A stretch of 64,000 nucleotides of DNA, from contig OX352763.1 in the NCBI GenBank assembly GCA_947095585.1, forward strand, positions 66,391,067 to 66,455,066, in the 5' to 3' direction. Below the pieces are notes generated by a model. It ran no database searches, was not told where the DNA came from, and was given only the letters and a program-made list of their open reading frames with translations. Source of the DNA: Nephrocerus scutellatus (Eukaryota; Arthropoda; Insecta; Diptera; Pipunculidae). Both the position numbers and the translations under genes were made by a program. Each line of letters begins with the position of its first letter. Positions within the stretch are counted from its first letter, which is position 1. Shown in pieces: positions 43,656-54,379 of this stretch.

Positions 43656-43868
43656 AATAAAGCAACCCTTAAAAATTAAAATTTTTCGTGTAAATTCTCC
43701 AATCGGGAATTCACAATATGCAGTTTGAATAAAATCGGGTAAATTTTTAAAAACTTTTTTTAGAGAGCTGACTCCGGGGCCAGATCGCTTCAAAATTTTT
43801 ACAAAAAGTGTTGTCCATAGAGATACACATGCGTATAAAATTTTAAGAAAATCGGGTACTTTTTTCAT
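43656..43868. mobile_element. DINE/Helentron-like repeat, truncated copy 3
   Basis: Directly after copy 2 comes a new start (CAACCCTTAAAAATTAAAAT, then TAAATTCTCCAATCGGG) and a middle like copy 1 (CAAATTTTTACAAAAAGTG). It is cut short at the LTR-4 RT sequence. Confidence 0.65.
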
Positions 43869-44422
43869 AAAACTTGTAGACGAAATGTTGCAGGACGGTT
43901 TAGTACAACCTAACTTTAGTCCATGGAATTCCCCATTATTGTTAGTCCAAAAAAAAAAACAGGTAAAGACGGAACCAAACGCTGGATAGTAGTGGTCGAC
44001 TTCAGAAAACTAAACGAAATGACTGTAGAAAAGACGCTTACCCATTACCTAATATCACTGATATTTTGGACCAATTAGGAAAGTCAAATTACTTCAGTAC
44101 TCTAGATCTAGCAAAAGCTTTCCACCAAATATTAATGGACAATAAGGACAAGTGAAAAACGGCTTTTAGTACGCCTTCGGTCATTACGAATGCAGTGTAT
44201 GTCATTCGGTGTTAAGAACGCACCGGCAATATTTCAACGACTAATGAACAACGTCCTAATGGTCCTACAAGAACTCGAATGTTTCGCTTATGTCGACAAC
44301 ATCGTCATAAACGTGTATGATCTTATGATCACACAAAAAGCTCATACAAATTTTTGACCGTTTGATACCTTAAACTCCAGCCCGAAAAGGGCAACTTCCT
44401 TAAAAAAGAATTAATTTATTTA
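43869..44422 (+). pseudogene. pol: LTR-4 reverse transcriptase with YVDN
   Basis: The RT starts KLVDEMLQDGLVQPNFSPWN and can be followed with at least four frame changes through [30 protein letters not shown], and SFGVKNAPAIFQRLM to FAYVDNIVI. The catalytic YVDD is YVDN: codon 44298-44300 is AAC, so one of the two metal-binding Asp is lost. A stop replaces the usual residue near 44153. It is then cut by a non-LTR insertion at 44423. Confidence 0.83.
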
Positions 44423-46403
44423 TGTTGGTAAGGTTGAAGTGGCCGTTAGTCAAGACCGACGCACTTAGATCATGAAGATCCGTTGTGATACCACATGGAT
44501 CTAGACAATCACACGCCTAGTCGTTGAACCAGTTGGAGCTTCTTATGAAGCGCAATAGACTATTAATGTCAATTTGGTTTAGATCGTTGAGATCGTTGAA
44601 GAAGAATGCTCCCAGATGGAGCTTCCGCCTATTCGAGAGGGCTGGGCACGTACAAAGTAGATGTAGAGTGGTTTTCTCCTCATCCTCATCCATGCAGCTT
44701 CTGCAGAAATCGTTGGAAAAGACTCCTTGTCTTTCTGCATGCTTGCCTATGAGACAATGTCCTGTTATGACACCTATAATGGCACTAATGTGCAGTCTGT
44801 TATGAGAGATCAAACACTTGAAGCGTTTGGGATCTAGCTTGGGCCAGATCTGCTTCGTTGCGGTACAACTTGCACCGTTTGACCATCTATAATTAGTTTT
44901 TATTATAGCATCCCGTTTAAACATAAGTTTGCACGTAGCGATCAGCATGCCTAGTGAACCATATTAGGCAATAGGGGTAGTGTGATTCCATGTTTGGCGA
45001 GTTCATCGGCCATACACTTACCAGGAATGTCTCCATGTCCCGGCACCCAGCACAACTCCCCAAGAGACGATCGGCAATTCCGGGCCAGAATTGAATTAGT
45101 GTAGACAGATTCCATCGACTTTAGTGCAGCCTGGCCATCCGAGAAAGTGTGAATATCCTTAACAGATATGACATTACTCTTCAGCCAAGGCAAGACTTCC
45201 TTAAATGCCATGATTTCCGCCTGGAAAACACTACAGTGATCAGGAAGACGGAACGAAAGACTTAGATTAAGTCTTTTTAAAAAGACACCTCCGCCAACCC
45301 CTCGTCATTTTTCGACCCGTCTGTGTAGAAATGAATTCCTTCATTTTCAAAGTAGATACCTTCCTCCCAAGAAGACCTGGAGAAGATGGTAACCTGGAAG
45401 TTTTTGTTGATGTGGAGCTGCGGAATTGTATAGTCTAAGTTGACAAGTGGGGTCCTGACTGAATTCAGGATAGAAGAGTGGCCGAAATCATTCACGGTCC
45501 ACTGAGAGATTGCTCTGAGGCGAGTAGCCGCGCTTGCAGCCAGTTGTCTGCCGAAGATGTCGAGTGGAGCAAGGTTGAGAAAGATGTCCAGTGCAGCAGA
45601 GGGAGTTGTACGAAGCGCTCCGCTCACACAAAGACAAGCTGATCTTTGGACTATGTTTATTTTGTCGCGATTGATCGCTTTATCTAATGCAGTCCACCAA
45701 ACAGCCACACCGTATAGCAGAATAGGTCTGACTACTGCTGTGTACAGCCAATGAGTAATATGCGGTTGGAAACTCCATTTATTTTCTAGGGTTTATCCTT
45801 AGAGCACAATGATCCGCCCAGATTATTAGCTTATTTAGGGCATTCTGCAGAAGTTCTTTCAAGGTGTGTGGGTGCTTTCCTGAGACAGCTATGGCAACGT
45901 CGTCCGCATAGGCGATCACTCCGCATCCCTTCCCCCTCAGGCATCCAGCAGCTCATTCACCACCAGGTTCTAAATAAATGGGGATAGGACACCTTCTTGG
46001 GGGTGCCTCTGCAGACTTTGGCAGACGACAAACCAAGTTTTGAATTTATGATGCTACTTGTGAGTAGAATATCAATCAGTTCACCCATTGAATCGTTCAC
46101 CCCCAAATTCGACAGCGCTTCCGTGATCGCAGATGTTTTGACGTTGTTAAAAGCGTCCAGGAAAACCACCATTGAGTACTATTTATGATTAAGGGAGTTT
46201 TCAATGGAACGTACTAGCGTATGCAGAGCTGTTTCTACAGATGTCAATACTAGTACGAAGGTGGATTTCGATCAGTCTTTCTAATGTTTTTAAAAGGAAT
46301 GACGAAAGGCTGATGGGTCTAAGGTCTTTTGGACTGCCGTGGGAACATTTACCTGCTTTTCGAATGAAGACCATTTTCACTTCTCTCCATATAACTAGAA
46401 TAT
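44423..46403 (-). mobile_element. I/R1-group non-LTR retrotransposon, 5'-truncated
   Basis: It lies between direct copies of AGAATTAATTTATTTA (44407-44422 and 46404-46419), a 16-bp target duplication. On the minus strand it encodes RT, then an RNase H and a C-terminal zinc-type region. The 3' end on the minus strand (44423) has no poly(A). The 5' end starts within RT. Removal rejoins the LTR-4 RT in frame at ELIYLGHVIS. Confidence 0.88.
44517..46395 (-). pseudogene. Non-LTR polyprotein: RT, RNase H, C-terminal region
   Basis: On the minus strand the order is RT (a Lys-Met-Val-Phe-Ile-Arg-Lys start, DLRPISLSSFLLKTLERLIE, then FLDAFNNVKTSAI near 46160), the thumb (NIVQRSACLCVSGALRTTPS), an RNase H with IHFYTDGSKNDEG (first Asp, near 45315), FSDGQAALKSM and WVPGHGDIPGKCMADELAK (45060-44990), and a CCHC-like end (CRSCMDEDEEKTTLHLLCTC). 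RNase H after RT is usual for I, R1 and LOA groups. There are at least four frame breaks, and the RT catalytic box (FADD type) falls in a broken stretch near 45920. Confidence 0.85.
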
Positions 46404-46955
46404 AGAATTAATTTATTTAGGTCATGTTATTTCTGAAAAAGGAATAAAACCAGATCCGGAAAAATTTTAGGCGGTAAAATCTTTCCCGGTGCCAAAGAAA
46501 CCAAAGGATTTAAAATCATTCCTTGGATTCGTTGGATATTACAGAAAATTCATTCCAAATTTCGCAGATTTAGCAAAACCATTAACAAAACTCTTAAAAC
46601 AGAACGTCGCTTCAGGTGGGATGCTTTTTGTGATTAATCATTTAGATCCCTAAAAGAAAAAATCATCAACCCGCCTATTTTATCATATCCCGATTTCAGC
46701 CATGAGTTTCTAGTCACTACTGACGCAAGCTACATAGCATTAGGGGACGTACTTTCCCAAGGTCCAATTGGAAAAGATAAACCAATATCTTTCGTCAGTC
46801 GAACTCTGAATGATGCAGAAACTAGGTACACAACTACTTTACTAGCTATCGTATACGCGTTAAAACAGTTTCGACCATAACTTTATGGAAGGAAGTTCAC
46901 TATCATAACAACCTAGTATGGCTAGTAGGACGAAACAATCCTACATCAAGCTAAT
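46404..46955 (+). pseudogene. pol: LTR-4 RT connection and RNase H
   Basis: Pol resumes with LIYLGHVISEKGIKPDPEKF, then a stop, [20 protein letters not shown] and RNase H with LVTTDASYIALGDVLSQG, ISFVSRTLNDAETRY and YGRKFTIIT. A stop and shift disrupt RNase H near 46640 and 46880. The 17.6/297-like character of the element rests on these blocks. Confidence 0.83.
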
Positions 46956-47447
46956 ACGCTGGCGTATTTTAATAGGCTTTACTTAAAATCATACTCCTCT
47001 CTCCTATAGAATCACTCGACGAAAAAACGTTAAAGAAAAAAATTCAAAATTTCACTAAACCAGACATAGGAAAATTATTAAAATTTTCACATGCCAACTG
47101 TTGTTTTTATGTATCCACTATACCAATTCCTTTAAGAAGCACGGCTGATCGACAAGCCACAATGAGTTGTTTACAAAACTTTGCCGAATGCAAACAGAAA
47201 AAACCGAAAATATAAAGTATATTATTACCACCTATCGAAAACAACAAAGACGACATTAAGTTACTTAGGTATAAACGATATATTCAAACACGAACAATTA
47301 ACTTTTAATATTCATATGGACACTAGACCCATACTCGAAAAACCAGAGGAGATAGCGCAAGTACTATACAAGAACCACGACTCACCATTTGGTGGACATC
47401 AAGTGGTAACGCGAACAGTAAATCGTATAAAGCAAACTTATTATTAG
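46956..47447 (+). pseudogene. pol: LTR-4 integrase, N-terminal zinc domain
   Basis: The end of the frame (47181-47447) holds PILEKPEEIAQVLYKNHDSP and FGGHQVVTRTVNRIKQTYY, the start of the integrase HHCC domain (both His visible, the Cys pair absent). The element is cut at about 47447 by an RTE insertion and I found no continuation on the other side. The stretch 46956-47180 is frame-broken linker. Confidence 0.7.
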
Positions 47448-48790
47448 ACAGGCGGTCTGAAATAGGAGGGAATAACACTGAATGTTCTAGAATTGCATGT
47501 GGCCGTAACTATCTCTGACTGGTGGAAGTGCGATCAAACCTCCACGTGGTGGCCGCTGGTAATTTTCCTCCAATGCAGGAAAAGCTGAATGATCGGGCTA
47601 GTCCCTTCAAAGTAAGGTTGGCGCAAGGCTAATAACCTCGCCTGTAAAAAAAATATTATTACGGAATCCAAAATCAGCCTCGGATACACTGATGAACGAC
47701 GACGACCACGGCAACGAAAACGAAAACGGCTAAACGATTTAAGAATTTTCTCATGGAATGTACGCTCACTGTATAGAGCTCGAGCTGCACAGCAGCTAGC
47801 CGATACCCTGTCCAAATATAATGCTGACTTAACAGCAATTCAGGAGATGCGGTGGACAGGGAATGGTGTCTTACAAAAATCAGAATATGACATTTATTAC
47901 AGCTGTCATGCAAGACATCATGTGCTCGGGGTGGGGTTTCTAGTCAGCAAAAGAATGAAACCCACCGTTATTGGCTTTAATGCAGTAAATGAACGGCTAT
48001 GCACCCTTCGCGTGCGGGGCAAATTTAAAAACATAAGCCTCATAAACGTTCACTCACCTACAGAGGATTCCCCAGATGATGAAAAAGAAGAATTCTTTGA
48101 ATCAGTCGAACGGGAACTCCATGCCTGCCCTCAGTATGATGTAAAAATCATTCTGGCAGTACATTGGCACCCATAGCTTACACGAGAACACTAATGACAA
48201 TGGACAACGAGTCATAGAGATGGCAGCAAGCAATAATTTTGTCGTTGCGAGTACAAGGTTTGCGCGTAAAAATATCTACAAAGCCACCTGGGTATCTCCC
48301 GATGGAGCCACTCGCAACCAGATAGACCACGTGTTGATAGACCGCCGCCACAACCTGAACCTGATGACGGTACGAACGTACCGAGGTGCCAACGTCGACT
48401 CGGACCACTATCTTGTTGGTATGGTTCTCCGAGCGCGGATTGCATCACCATGGAAGACTGCATCCGCGAATCAGATTCGAGTCAACACGGCTGCCCTTCG
48501 CAATGAAGAGACCAGAAACAACTACGGTCAAGCGATAGGACTTGCCCTAAATGGAGAGGGAGAGTAAGTCCTGGGGCTGAGATGCGTAGAAGAGATATGG
48601 ACACGCCTTAAGAATACTGTCATTAGTACTGCTGACTCCATCTTAGGCAGTAGTCGTAGAGATCGAAACGACTAGTTTGATGACGAATGTAAGTTAGCGA
48701 CTGAACGTAAGAATGTTGCGTACCGAGCAATGCGATAAGTGATGAATATGCACTATCGTAGGAAAATCGGGTGTATCATGTGTGGTACTG
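47448..48790 (+). pseudogene. RTE-type non-LTR element: 5' UTR and endonuclease
   Basis: From about 47735 the + frame reads an apurinic-like (EEP) endonuclease: RIFSWNVRSLYRARAAQQLA, then LTAIQEMRWTGNGV (catalytic Glu), then ISLINVHSPTEDSPDDEKEE. A short deletion and shift near 48165 removes the usual GDFNA motif. The second frame has VSPDGATRNQIDHVLIDRRH (catalytic Asp and downstream) and SDHYLV. This enzyme nicks DNA to prime insertion. RT is missing because the copy stops near 48790, which is unusual since such elements normally lose the 5' end. Confidence 0.83.
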
Positions 48791-49052
48791 TGTGTGTGTT
48801 TGTTGAATTTAACTAAAAATTAGGTATTAAAAACAGCCTATAAAAATTTAAATTTTTCATGTAAATTCTCTAAAAGGAGATACTTATATGTGCAAGGTAA
48901 CCGGCCGATTCCACTAGCACAATTCCACTGGCATAATTCCACTTGACACAATTCCCCTGGGGAACAATTTAACTTGCACAATTCAACTTGCACAATTTAA
49001 CTTGTATAGTTACACAGAAACGCAAATGCAGAAATACACATGTGGCGGTTCA
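48791..49052. repeat. DINE-like start fragment and 14-16-bp minisatellite
   Basis: The stretch 48822-48880 matches the start of the DINE-like repeats (AACAGCCTATAAAAATTTAA, TGTAAATTCTCTAAA). At 48905-49005 a short unit ATTCCACTTGCACA or ATTTAACTTGCACA recurs about seven times. Nothing else is recognized before the LTR-5 start. Confidence 0.7.
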
Positions 49053-49155
49053 TGTAGTACCGCGGACGTTTGCCGAAAAAACGAATCGAATGTATTTCCG
49101 AACACGGAATACCACTAGTACTATTTTCGAACACAGAGCATTGTTAAGTTGCTCG
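49053..49155 (+). repeat. 5' LTR of LTR-5 (shared part)
   Basis: 103 bp nearly identical to 53624-53726 with one base change (ACCACTAG against ACCATTAG). The sequence after it (GATAAAAAATTTTTCG...) is not in the 3' copy. Confidence 0.75.
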
Positions 49156-49983
49156 ATAAAAAATTTTTCGATAAATTTTTTTTCGATTAAGCAAGATTAT
49201 ACAGCGGCTGCCATATACACACAGTAATACAACTCAGCAAGCATAAACCACCACCGACAATTCTATTTCAAGCAGCACCTTTGGAAACCTAATTGTAAAG
49301 GGTGCCAGATTATATTCGGCAATTACAACAGCATCAGCTGGTGCAGCAGCTAAAACAGCTTTAATTGCAAATTCAACTCCCACAGCAGCGCCAACAAAAG
49401 CAGCTTTCTACCGCAACACTTACGTCTTTAATTCAGCAGCAACAACAACAACAACAGCAGCAACAAAATCAAAATCAACAACAAACGCTGCTTTCACCAA
49501 AAATCGAAGTGGACAAATAAATCTCAACAGTAGAAGGAAGATCTAACAATTAATATACAAAACCAAAAAGTGTACAAGGTAAGCGATTTTATTTATTTAT
49601 TTTGCACCGGCTAAATACGCCATTCTGTTTGTTGTTTTTTCATTCATATACATATTGTAATGCGACGTGTAAAAATAAAATCAGTGTTGTTGTACGACGA
49701 TTGGTGCGTCAGTATTCTTAAATACCGTTTTCATACTGTTTATTACAGTCGTCTCAAGTCCTTATGCTATACGAGGGCTGTCCGAAAAGTTGTTAATTAT
49801 CGGTATTTGTTATTTTTCTTCGTTTCGTTTCTTCGGCAAGGGGTTGCGCTGCCACAAGAGCCGCTACAGCAGACTAGTGACTAGTAAACCAGCGTCTTTT
49901 GTCTTGTCCTGCCCGTAGTGTCAATCGGTTCATATATAGTTTGTTCGTAGCGTTACGCAAATTAATAGGTAGGACAAAAAATC
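49156..49983 (+). other. LTR-5 leader with CAG/CAA-rich tract
   Basis: A 49310-49500 segment is rich in CAGCAG and CAACAA triplets. A possible ATG at 49660 opens a 74-codon frame with no family match. The gag start comes at 49984. Confidence 0.45.
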
Positions 49984-50854
49984 ATGACTGACAACGAGGA
50001 TGAGAAAGCCTCGGTCAACAACCACCATACGACCAATATATATAGGGTATCTGTAAAATACTCAGCGTTCAATCGAGACGATCCTGAGATTTGGTTCAAG
50101 CAACTCGAGGTTCAGTTCGAATTAAGTAGTGTTATTGCAGACAAAACAAAATATAGTCATTTGGTAGCTGCTCTCGATGCGGAAAAGATTAGGTGCGTTC
50201 GCGATTTAGTTTTGAACCCCCCCCCTCCCCTCGACAGACACATATCAGTCCTTTAAGACAGCTATCAGGTTATGTGACTCGGCTCGAAGCAAAATAAACC
50301 GCTTGCTTTCTTGGTTGCAGCTTGGCGATAAAAAAAACCGTCGCAATTATTGCGCGATATGCAAGCTTTGCAAATAACCAAATCAACGAAGCCGTACTAC
50401 GAAGTTTGTGGTTGCTGAGATTTCCCACCAATGTACAGGAAATTCTATCGTGTATGGAAGAGTGTGATTTAGAGAAAATTGCGACTTCAGAGGATAAAAA
50501 TATGGAAATAAACAGACCTTCAGGTATTTATAATGTATCCAGTTCCCCACAAGTCGCATAGGATGAAGCCGACCACTCATTGTCAGCTAGCATCAATGCT
50601 TTGACTAAATGATAATTGGATTTCTACCGAAAGACGGTCCAGAGACGACGGTTATAACCAACCCGTCGCAGAACGGCAGTTACGAAGCAAATCACGATCC
50701 GAATTGTAAGTCAGACAGTTTCCAATTTACTAGTACCATTTCAAATTTGGAACCAACGCAAAAAAGTGCAAAAAACCTTGCAATTTCAAACATGGAAGCA
50801 TTCCCCCTACTCCGGAAAAACTTTAGGCTCATCACTGTTCACGGCAAGCGATAG
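49984..50854 (+). pseudogene. gag: LTR-5 gag
   Basis: The first frame (ATG 49984 to 50256) reads YRVSVKYSAFNRDDPEIWFK and QLEVQFELSSVIADKTKYSH and VVAALDAEKIRCVRDL-like sequence, a CsRn1-type gag. It shifts near 50230 at a C run and continues as SLWLLRFPTNVQEILSC (50405-50455) to a stop near 50560. No zinc knuckle is seen; the piece up to 50854 is low-grade sequence before the protease. Confidence 0.78.
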
Positions 50855-51521
50855 AAGACTGTCAAATAGCCGCCTGATAGTACCCGATTCATCTTCAAAG
50901 CAACAGTTTCTTATCGACACAGGTGCAGAAATTTCGGTCGTACCACGAACACTTCGTGAAAAATCCTCTAAATCAGACTTAAAATTATTTGCGGCAAATT
51001 CGACTCCAATCGAAACTTTCGGCACAAAGAAACTGACATTAAATCTTGGACTACGTCGTCCATTCGATTGGAAGTTCACAATTGCAAATGTCGATCGTTG
51101 CATTATTGGAGCAGATTTATTGTTACACTACGGACTGTTAGTCGATATCGGGGGCAAATGGTTAATCGATCAGCTGACTTCTCTGTCGATAGGCGGAACA
51201 CCGATCGCATTACCATCATATCAATTAACAGTAATTAATTTAGACAATTGCAACCCACAATTCCGTGGACTACTACAAAGTTTCGGTTCGATTACGCACG
51301 AATCACCTACACTCAACACGGCCAAACACAACGTCGAGCATAAAATAGAGACAACGGGTCAACCATGCGTTGCAAAAGTCAGACGTCTCAATACCGAGAA
51401 GATGACAATTGCAAAGAAAGAAATTGATCTTTGGTTGAGTCAGGGTATATGTCGTCCTTCAAATAGCAATTGGGCTAGTCCACTCCATATCGCTAAGAAA
51501 AAGGACAAAGGTTGGGTTGAT
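50855..51521 (+). pseudogene. pol: LTR-5 protease and RT start
   Basis: The frame 50766-51611 holds SSKQQFLIDTGAEISVVPRT, an intact DTGA site at about 50916, and the flap region CIIGADLLLHYGLLVDI. It goes on through the linker (PQFRGLLQSFGSITHESPTL) and the start of RT (LSQGICRPSNSNWASPLHIA and KKKDKGW), where it is replaced by a repeated segment. Protease domain residues look complete. Confidence 0.85.
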
Positions 51522-51818
51522 CGGGGGCAAAAGGTTAATCGATCAGCTGACTTCTCTGTCGATAGGCGGAACACCGATCGCATTACCATCATATCAATTA
51601 ACAGTAATTAATTTAGACAATTGCAACCCACAATTCCGTGGACTACTACAAAGTTTCGGTTCGATTACGCACGAATCGCCTACACTCAACACGGCCAAAC
51701 ACAACGTCGAGCATAAAATAGAGACAACGGGTCAACCATGCGTTGCAAAAGTCAGACGTCTCAATACCGAGAAGATGACAATTGCAAATAAAGAAATTGA
51801 TCTTTGGTTGAGTCAGGG
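51149..51818 (+). repeat. 297-bp direct duplication replacing the RT palm in LTR-5
   Basis: Copy 1 is 51149-51445 and copy 2 is 51522-51818, offset 373 bp with only a handful of base changes. The junction shares CGGGGGCAAA. Copy 2 follows RT motif KKDKGW, where the RT fold should continue, and is followed directly by the RT connection (NLNKCVFGVKQIDFLGF). The RT catalytic region, including YxDD, has been lost. Confidence 0.93.
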
Positions 51819-52320
51819 ACGCCGGTTTCGTTATCAACTTGAACAAATGTGTTTTCGGGGTGAAACAAATCGATTTTCTCGGCTTTGATATTTCGGCATT
51901 GGGCATTAAGCCATCGCAATCTCGAGTTGAAGCGATAACGAAATTCACACAACCAACTACCACTAAAGGTATACAACTATTTCTGGGCATGATAAACTAT
52001 TATCGAATTTTCTTGCCAAACGCGGCTCAGGACCAACTCATTTTGTACGAATTTATAAAAGGACGAAAAAAAACGACAATAGCAAAATAGCGTGGTGTTC
52101 TGAGTCAAAAAAAGCTTTCGAGCGTTGCAAAGAACGTTTGGCAGAAGCCGCACAATTAGCTCACCAATCGGCTATTCTCAAGTTAGCCATCAAGGTTGAC
52201 GCGTCCAATCAGTCAATCGGTGCTGTTATTCAGCAAAGCGCATCAGAAGGCTGGCAGCCATTAGGGTTCTTCTCGCGAAAATTCACTGATGCTGAGAAAA
52301 AACAGATGACGAGGAACTAA
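51819..52320 (+). pseudogene. pol: LTR-5 RT connection and RNase H
   Basis: From 51824 the frame reads INLNKCVFGVKQIDFLGFDI, then LFLGMINYYRIFLPNAAQDQ (a shift follows near 52050) and RNase H with ILKLAIKVDASNQSIGAVIQ and SEGWQPLGFFSRKFTDAEKK up to a stop at 52318-52320. The last third of RNase H is missing or broken. Confidence 0.82.
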
Positions 52321-53217
52321 AGCATTGATCGGCCAAAACGATACATTGAAATTCGAGGGAATTCCCGTTTTTGGAATGGACTTTTGGATGGATTTTTGTG
52401 GTGTGACACTACAACCGGCACACCTAGACCGTATGTTCCGAGGGCACTTCGACGTCAAGTCTTCGAAGCTTTCCACAACATTGCACACCCGGGAATACGA
52501 AACTCAACTAGACTCGTTAAAAGTAAGGCCGTGTGGCCAGCAATCAATTGAGATATCCGCTCATGGGCGAAAAGCTGTCCCAACTGTCAAAAATGCAAAA
52601 TCTCGAAGCACGTAAAAACCCCGTGTGGCAATTATCCCACAGTCAGTCGACGATTCGACGAGATACATATTGACATAGTCGGTCCACTAGAGCCATCAGA
52701 AGGACAACTTTACTGTCTAACAATGATAGATCGCTTCACGCGTTGGCCAGAGGTTGCCCCAATTGCGGATGTAAAGGCCGAAACTATCGCAGATGTTCTA
52801 TTGAGGGTATGGATCAGCAGATTCGGTGCGCCAACAATTATAGTTTCTGACAGAGGAGCTCAATTTGAATCTGAATTATTCGCAAGCCTTGGTAATTTAA
52901 TTGGTTTTCAACGTAAACGAACCACAGCGTACAATCCGGCTAGCAATGGTATGGTTGAGCGCTGGCATCGCAGTTTGAAAGCAGCAATAAAGTGTGTCAA
53001 CGATCCGCAATGGACAGGGTCTTTGCCACTCGTGCTGTTGGGTTTGAGAACCGCTTTCTGGAATGACTTCGAAGCTTCCTCAGCCGAACTTGTTTATGTG
53101 GAAAAGCTCCGTCTTCCTGGAGACATGATACAACAATCATCATTCACTACACAGAATGAGGTCGTCGCTCAGATTCAAAAATTCTTCAATCGTATCCGAC
53201 CAGTACCGCCGAGATGA
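52321..53217 (+). pseudogene. pol: LTR-5 integrase
   Basis: The zinc domain region lies in shifting frames (52440-52620, with a Cys-X2-Cys trace in SCPNCQKCK-like sequence near 52575). The catalytic core 52640-53217 is well kept: MIDRFTRWPEVAPIADVKAE (first Asp), IIVSDRGAQFESELF (second Asp) and ASNGMVERWHRSLKAAIK (Glu). The core ends with SLPLVLLGLRTAF and a stop near 53215 caused by a deletion. All three catalytic acids are present. The clade looks CsRn1-like. Confidence 0.88.
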
Positions 53218-53628
53218 CATTGCAAAAGCGCAAACATTTTTGTTTTTAGAAATCTTGAAACTTGTTCTCATGTTCTAGTCCGCACGAATGCCTTGCTCAG
53301 AGCTTTGCAACCTCCGTACGAGGGGACCTATCTGGTGCTATATCGGTATGATAAGTATTATACGTTGTTGGTGAAAGGCGTCGTTTCATTAAACAGACTG
53401 AAACCCTATTTTATCGGGGCAGACGACCAGGAAAGGGCGAACATCGATGTTCGCACAGACGCTTACAAAGTCACTGACAATACAGACACCTCAGAACCAA
53501 TTTCATCATCTAACCCAACTCTCGGGGATAGTAAGACAACACCCAAAAAACGTTTGAGATTCGACCTTCATGATTCACAGACATTCAGACCACCGGTTGC
53601 TCCAACGCGATCGGGGCGGTTCATGTAG
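53218..53628 (+). pseudogene. pol: LTR-5 pol C-terminal tail
   Basis: After a break the frame 53293-53628 has LQPPYEGTYLVLYRYDKYYT and SLNRLKPYFIGADDQ, the usual GPY/F-like integrase tail of this clade, then a Ser/Thr/Lys-rich segment ending PTRSGRFM at a stop inside the first bases of the 3' LTR copy (TAG at 53626-53628). Confidence 0.82.
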
Positions 53629-53960
53629 TACCGCGGACGTTTGCCGAAAAAACGAATCGAATGTATTTCCGAACACGGAATACCATTAGTACTATTTTCG
53701 AACACAGAGCATTGTTAAGTTGCTCGCACTGGTTCGGACTATGTTGAAAAAAGAAACAGTGACAAAAATCTCTCTCTTCTATCTACAACATTGGTCGGCG
53801 TCGCACGCATTTTAGTATTTTTAATTGTGAAAAGTAAAAATCAACCGGTGTAAGGTTGTTAAGTCATCGCTTGCTTTAATCCGATTTTGTATCGAAAATC
53901 TTAAAACTATCTTTTTAACATTTAATAAAAATACTTTGTTATAAAATAATCAATTTCAAC
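53624..53960 (+). repeat. 3' LTR of LTR-5 (approximate)
   Basis: The first 103 bp match the 5' copy; the rest is unique to this side. The right border is uncertain. A 153-bp segment starting at 53957 occurs again at 57244-57396. Confidence 0.6.
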
Positions 53961-54109
53961 ATTTTAATTCTTGGTACATTCGGGCGTCGCTGTCGCGCAT
54001 GCCCATTTTAGCAAAGCACGCTATTTAATGGATCGGAACAATACAACAATTCGCTAAACACACATTAATATTTTATTTGTGTTGGTATGGTTTTAATTGT
54101 ACAAAAAAA
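53957..54109. repeat. 153-bp segment repeated at 57244-57396
   Basis: CAACATTTTAATTCTTGGTA to TTTTAATTGTACAAAAAAA is found again, apparently identical, between the two copies of the 1.2-kb duplication. Its nature is unknown. Confidence 0.9.
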
Positions 54110-54379
54110 CAATCGCGCTCGCGATTTACCATCCTAAATGCGTTTCCACTTTGACTGACAAGTTTATTCTGATTCTAAAAATTTTACAAATATTATTAGT
54201 TGAACAATTGAACAAATAATTAATGCAAGAATGCATTTCTATTTATGCATAATTGACAGTTTAATAAATTCAAAGGAAAATACAAAATTAATGATTTCTT
54301 GGAAATTAAATAATTATGCCTAATTGACAGTTTAATCAATAAAATACAATTTGAATGAAAATGCAAAATTAACAATTTC
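54110..54379. repeat. LTR-8 3' end with ~80-bp tandem pair
   Basis: Two units with AATTGACAGTTTAAT, AAAATGCAAAATTAA and ATTTCTTGGAAAT recur about 75-85 bp apart at 54225-54390. The minus-strand frame of the env gene runs on through them. The part 54110-54220 has nothing I recognize. Confidence 0.55.

Larger units (their letters stand above)
49053..53960 (+). mobile_element. LTR-5: Ty3/Gypsy element, CsRn1-like
   Basis: Direct copies of a 103-bp segment starting TGTAGTACCGCGGACG are found at 49053-49155 and 53624-53726. In both places the same 9 bases (GGCGGTTCA) precede it, so the LTR border may be slightly upstream. Inside are a leader, gag, protease, a damaged RT, RNase H, integrase and a C-terminal tail. 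Beyond 103 bp the two LTRs diverge, so one is rearranged. The 3' end is uncertain (about 53960) and I found no target duplication. Confidence 0.75.
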
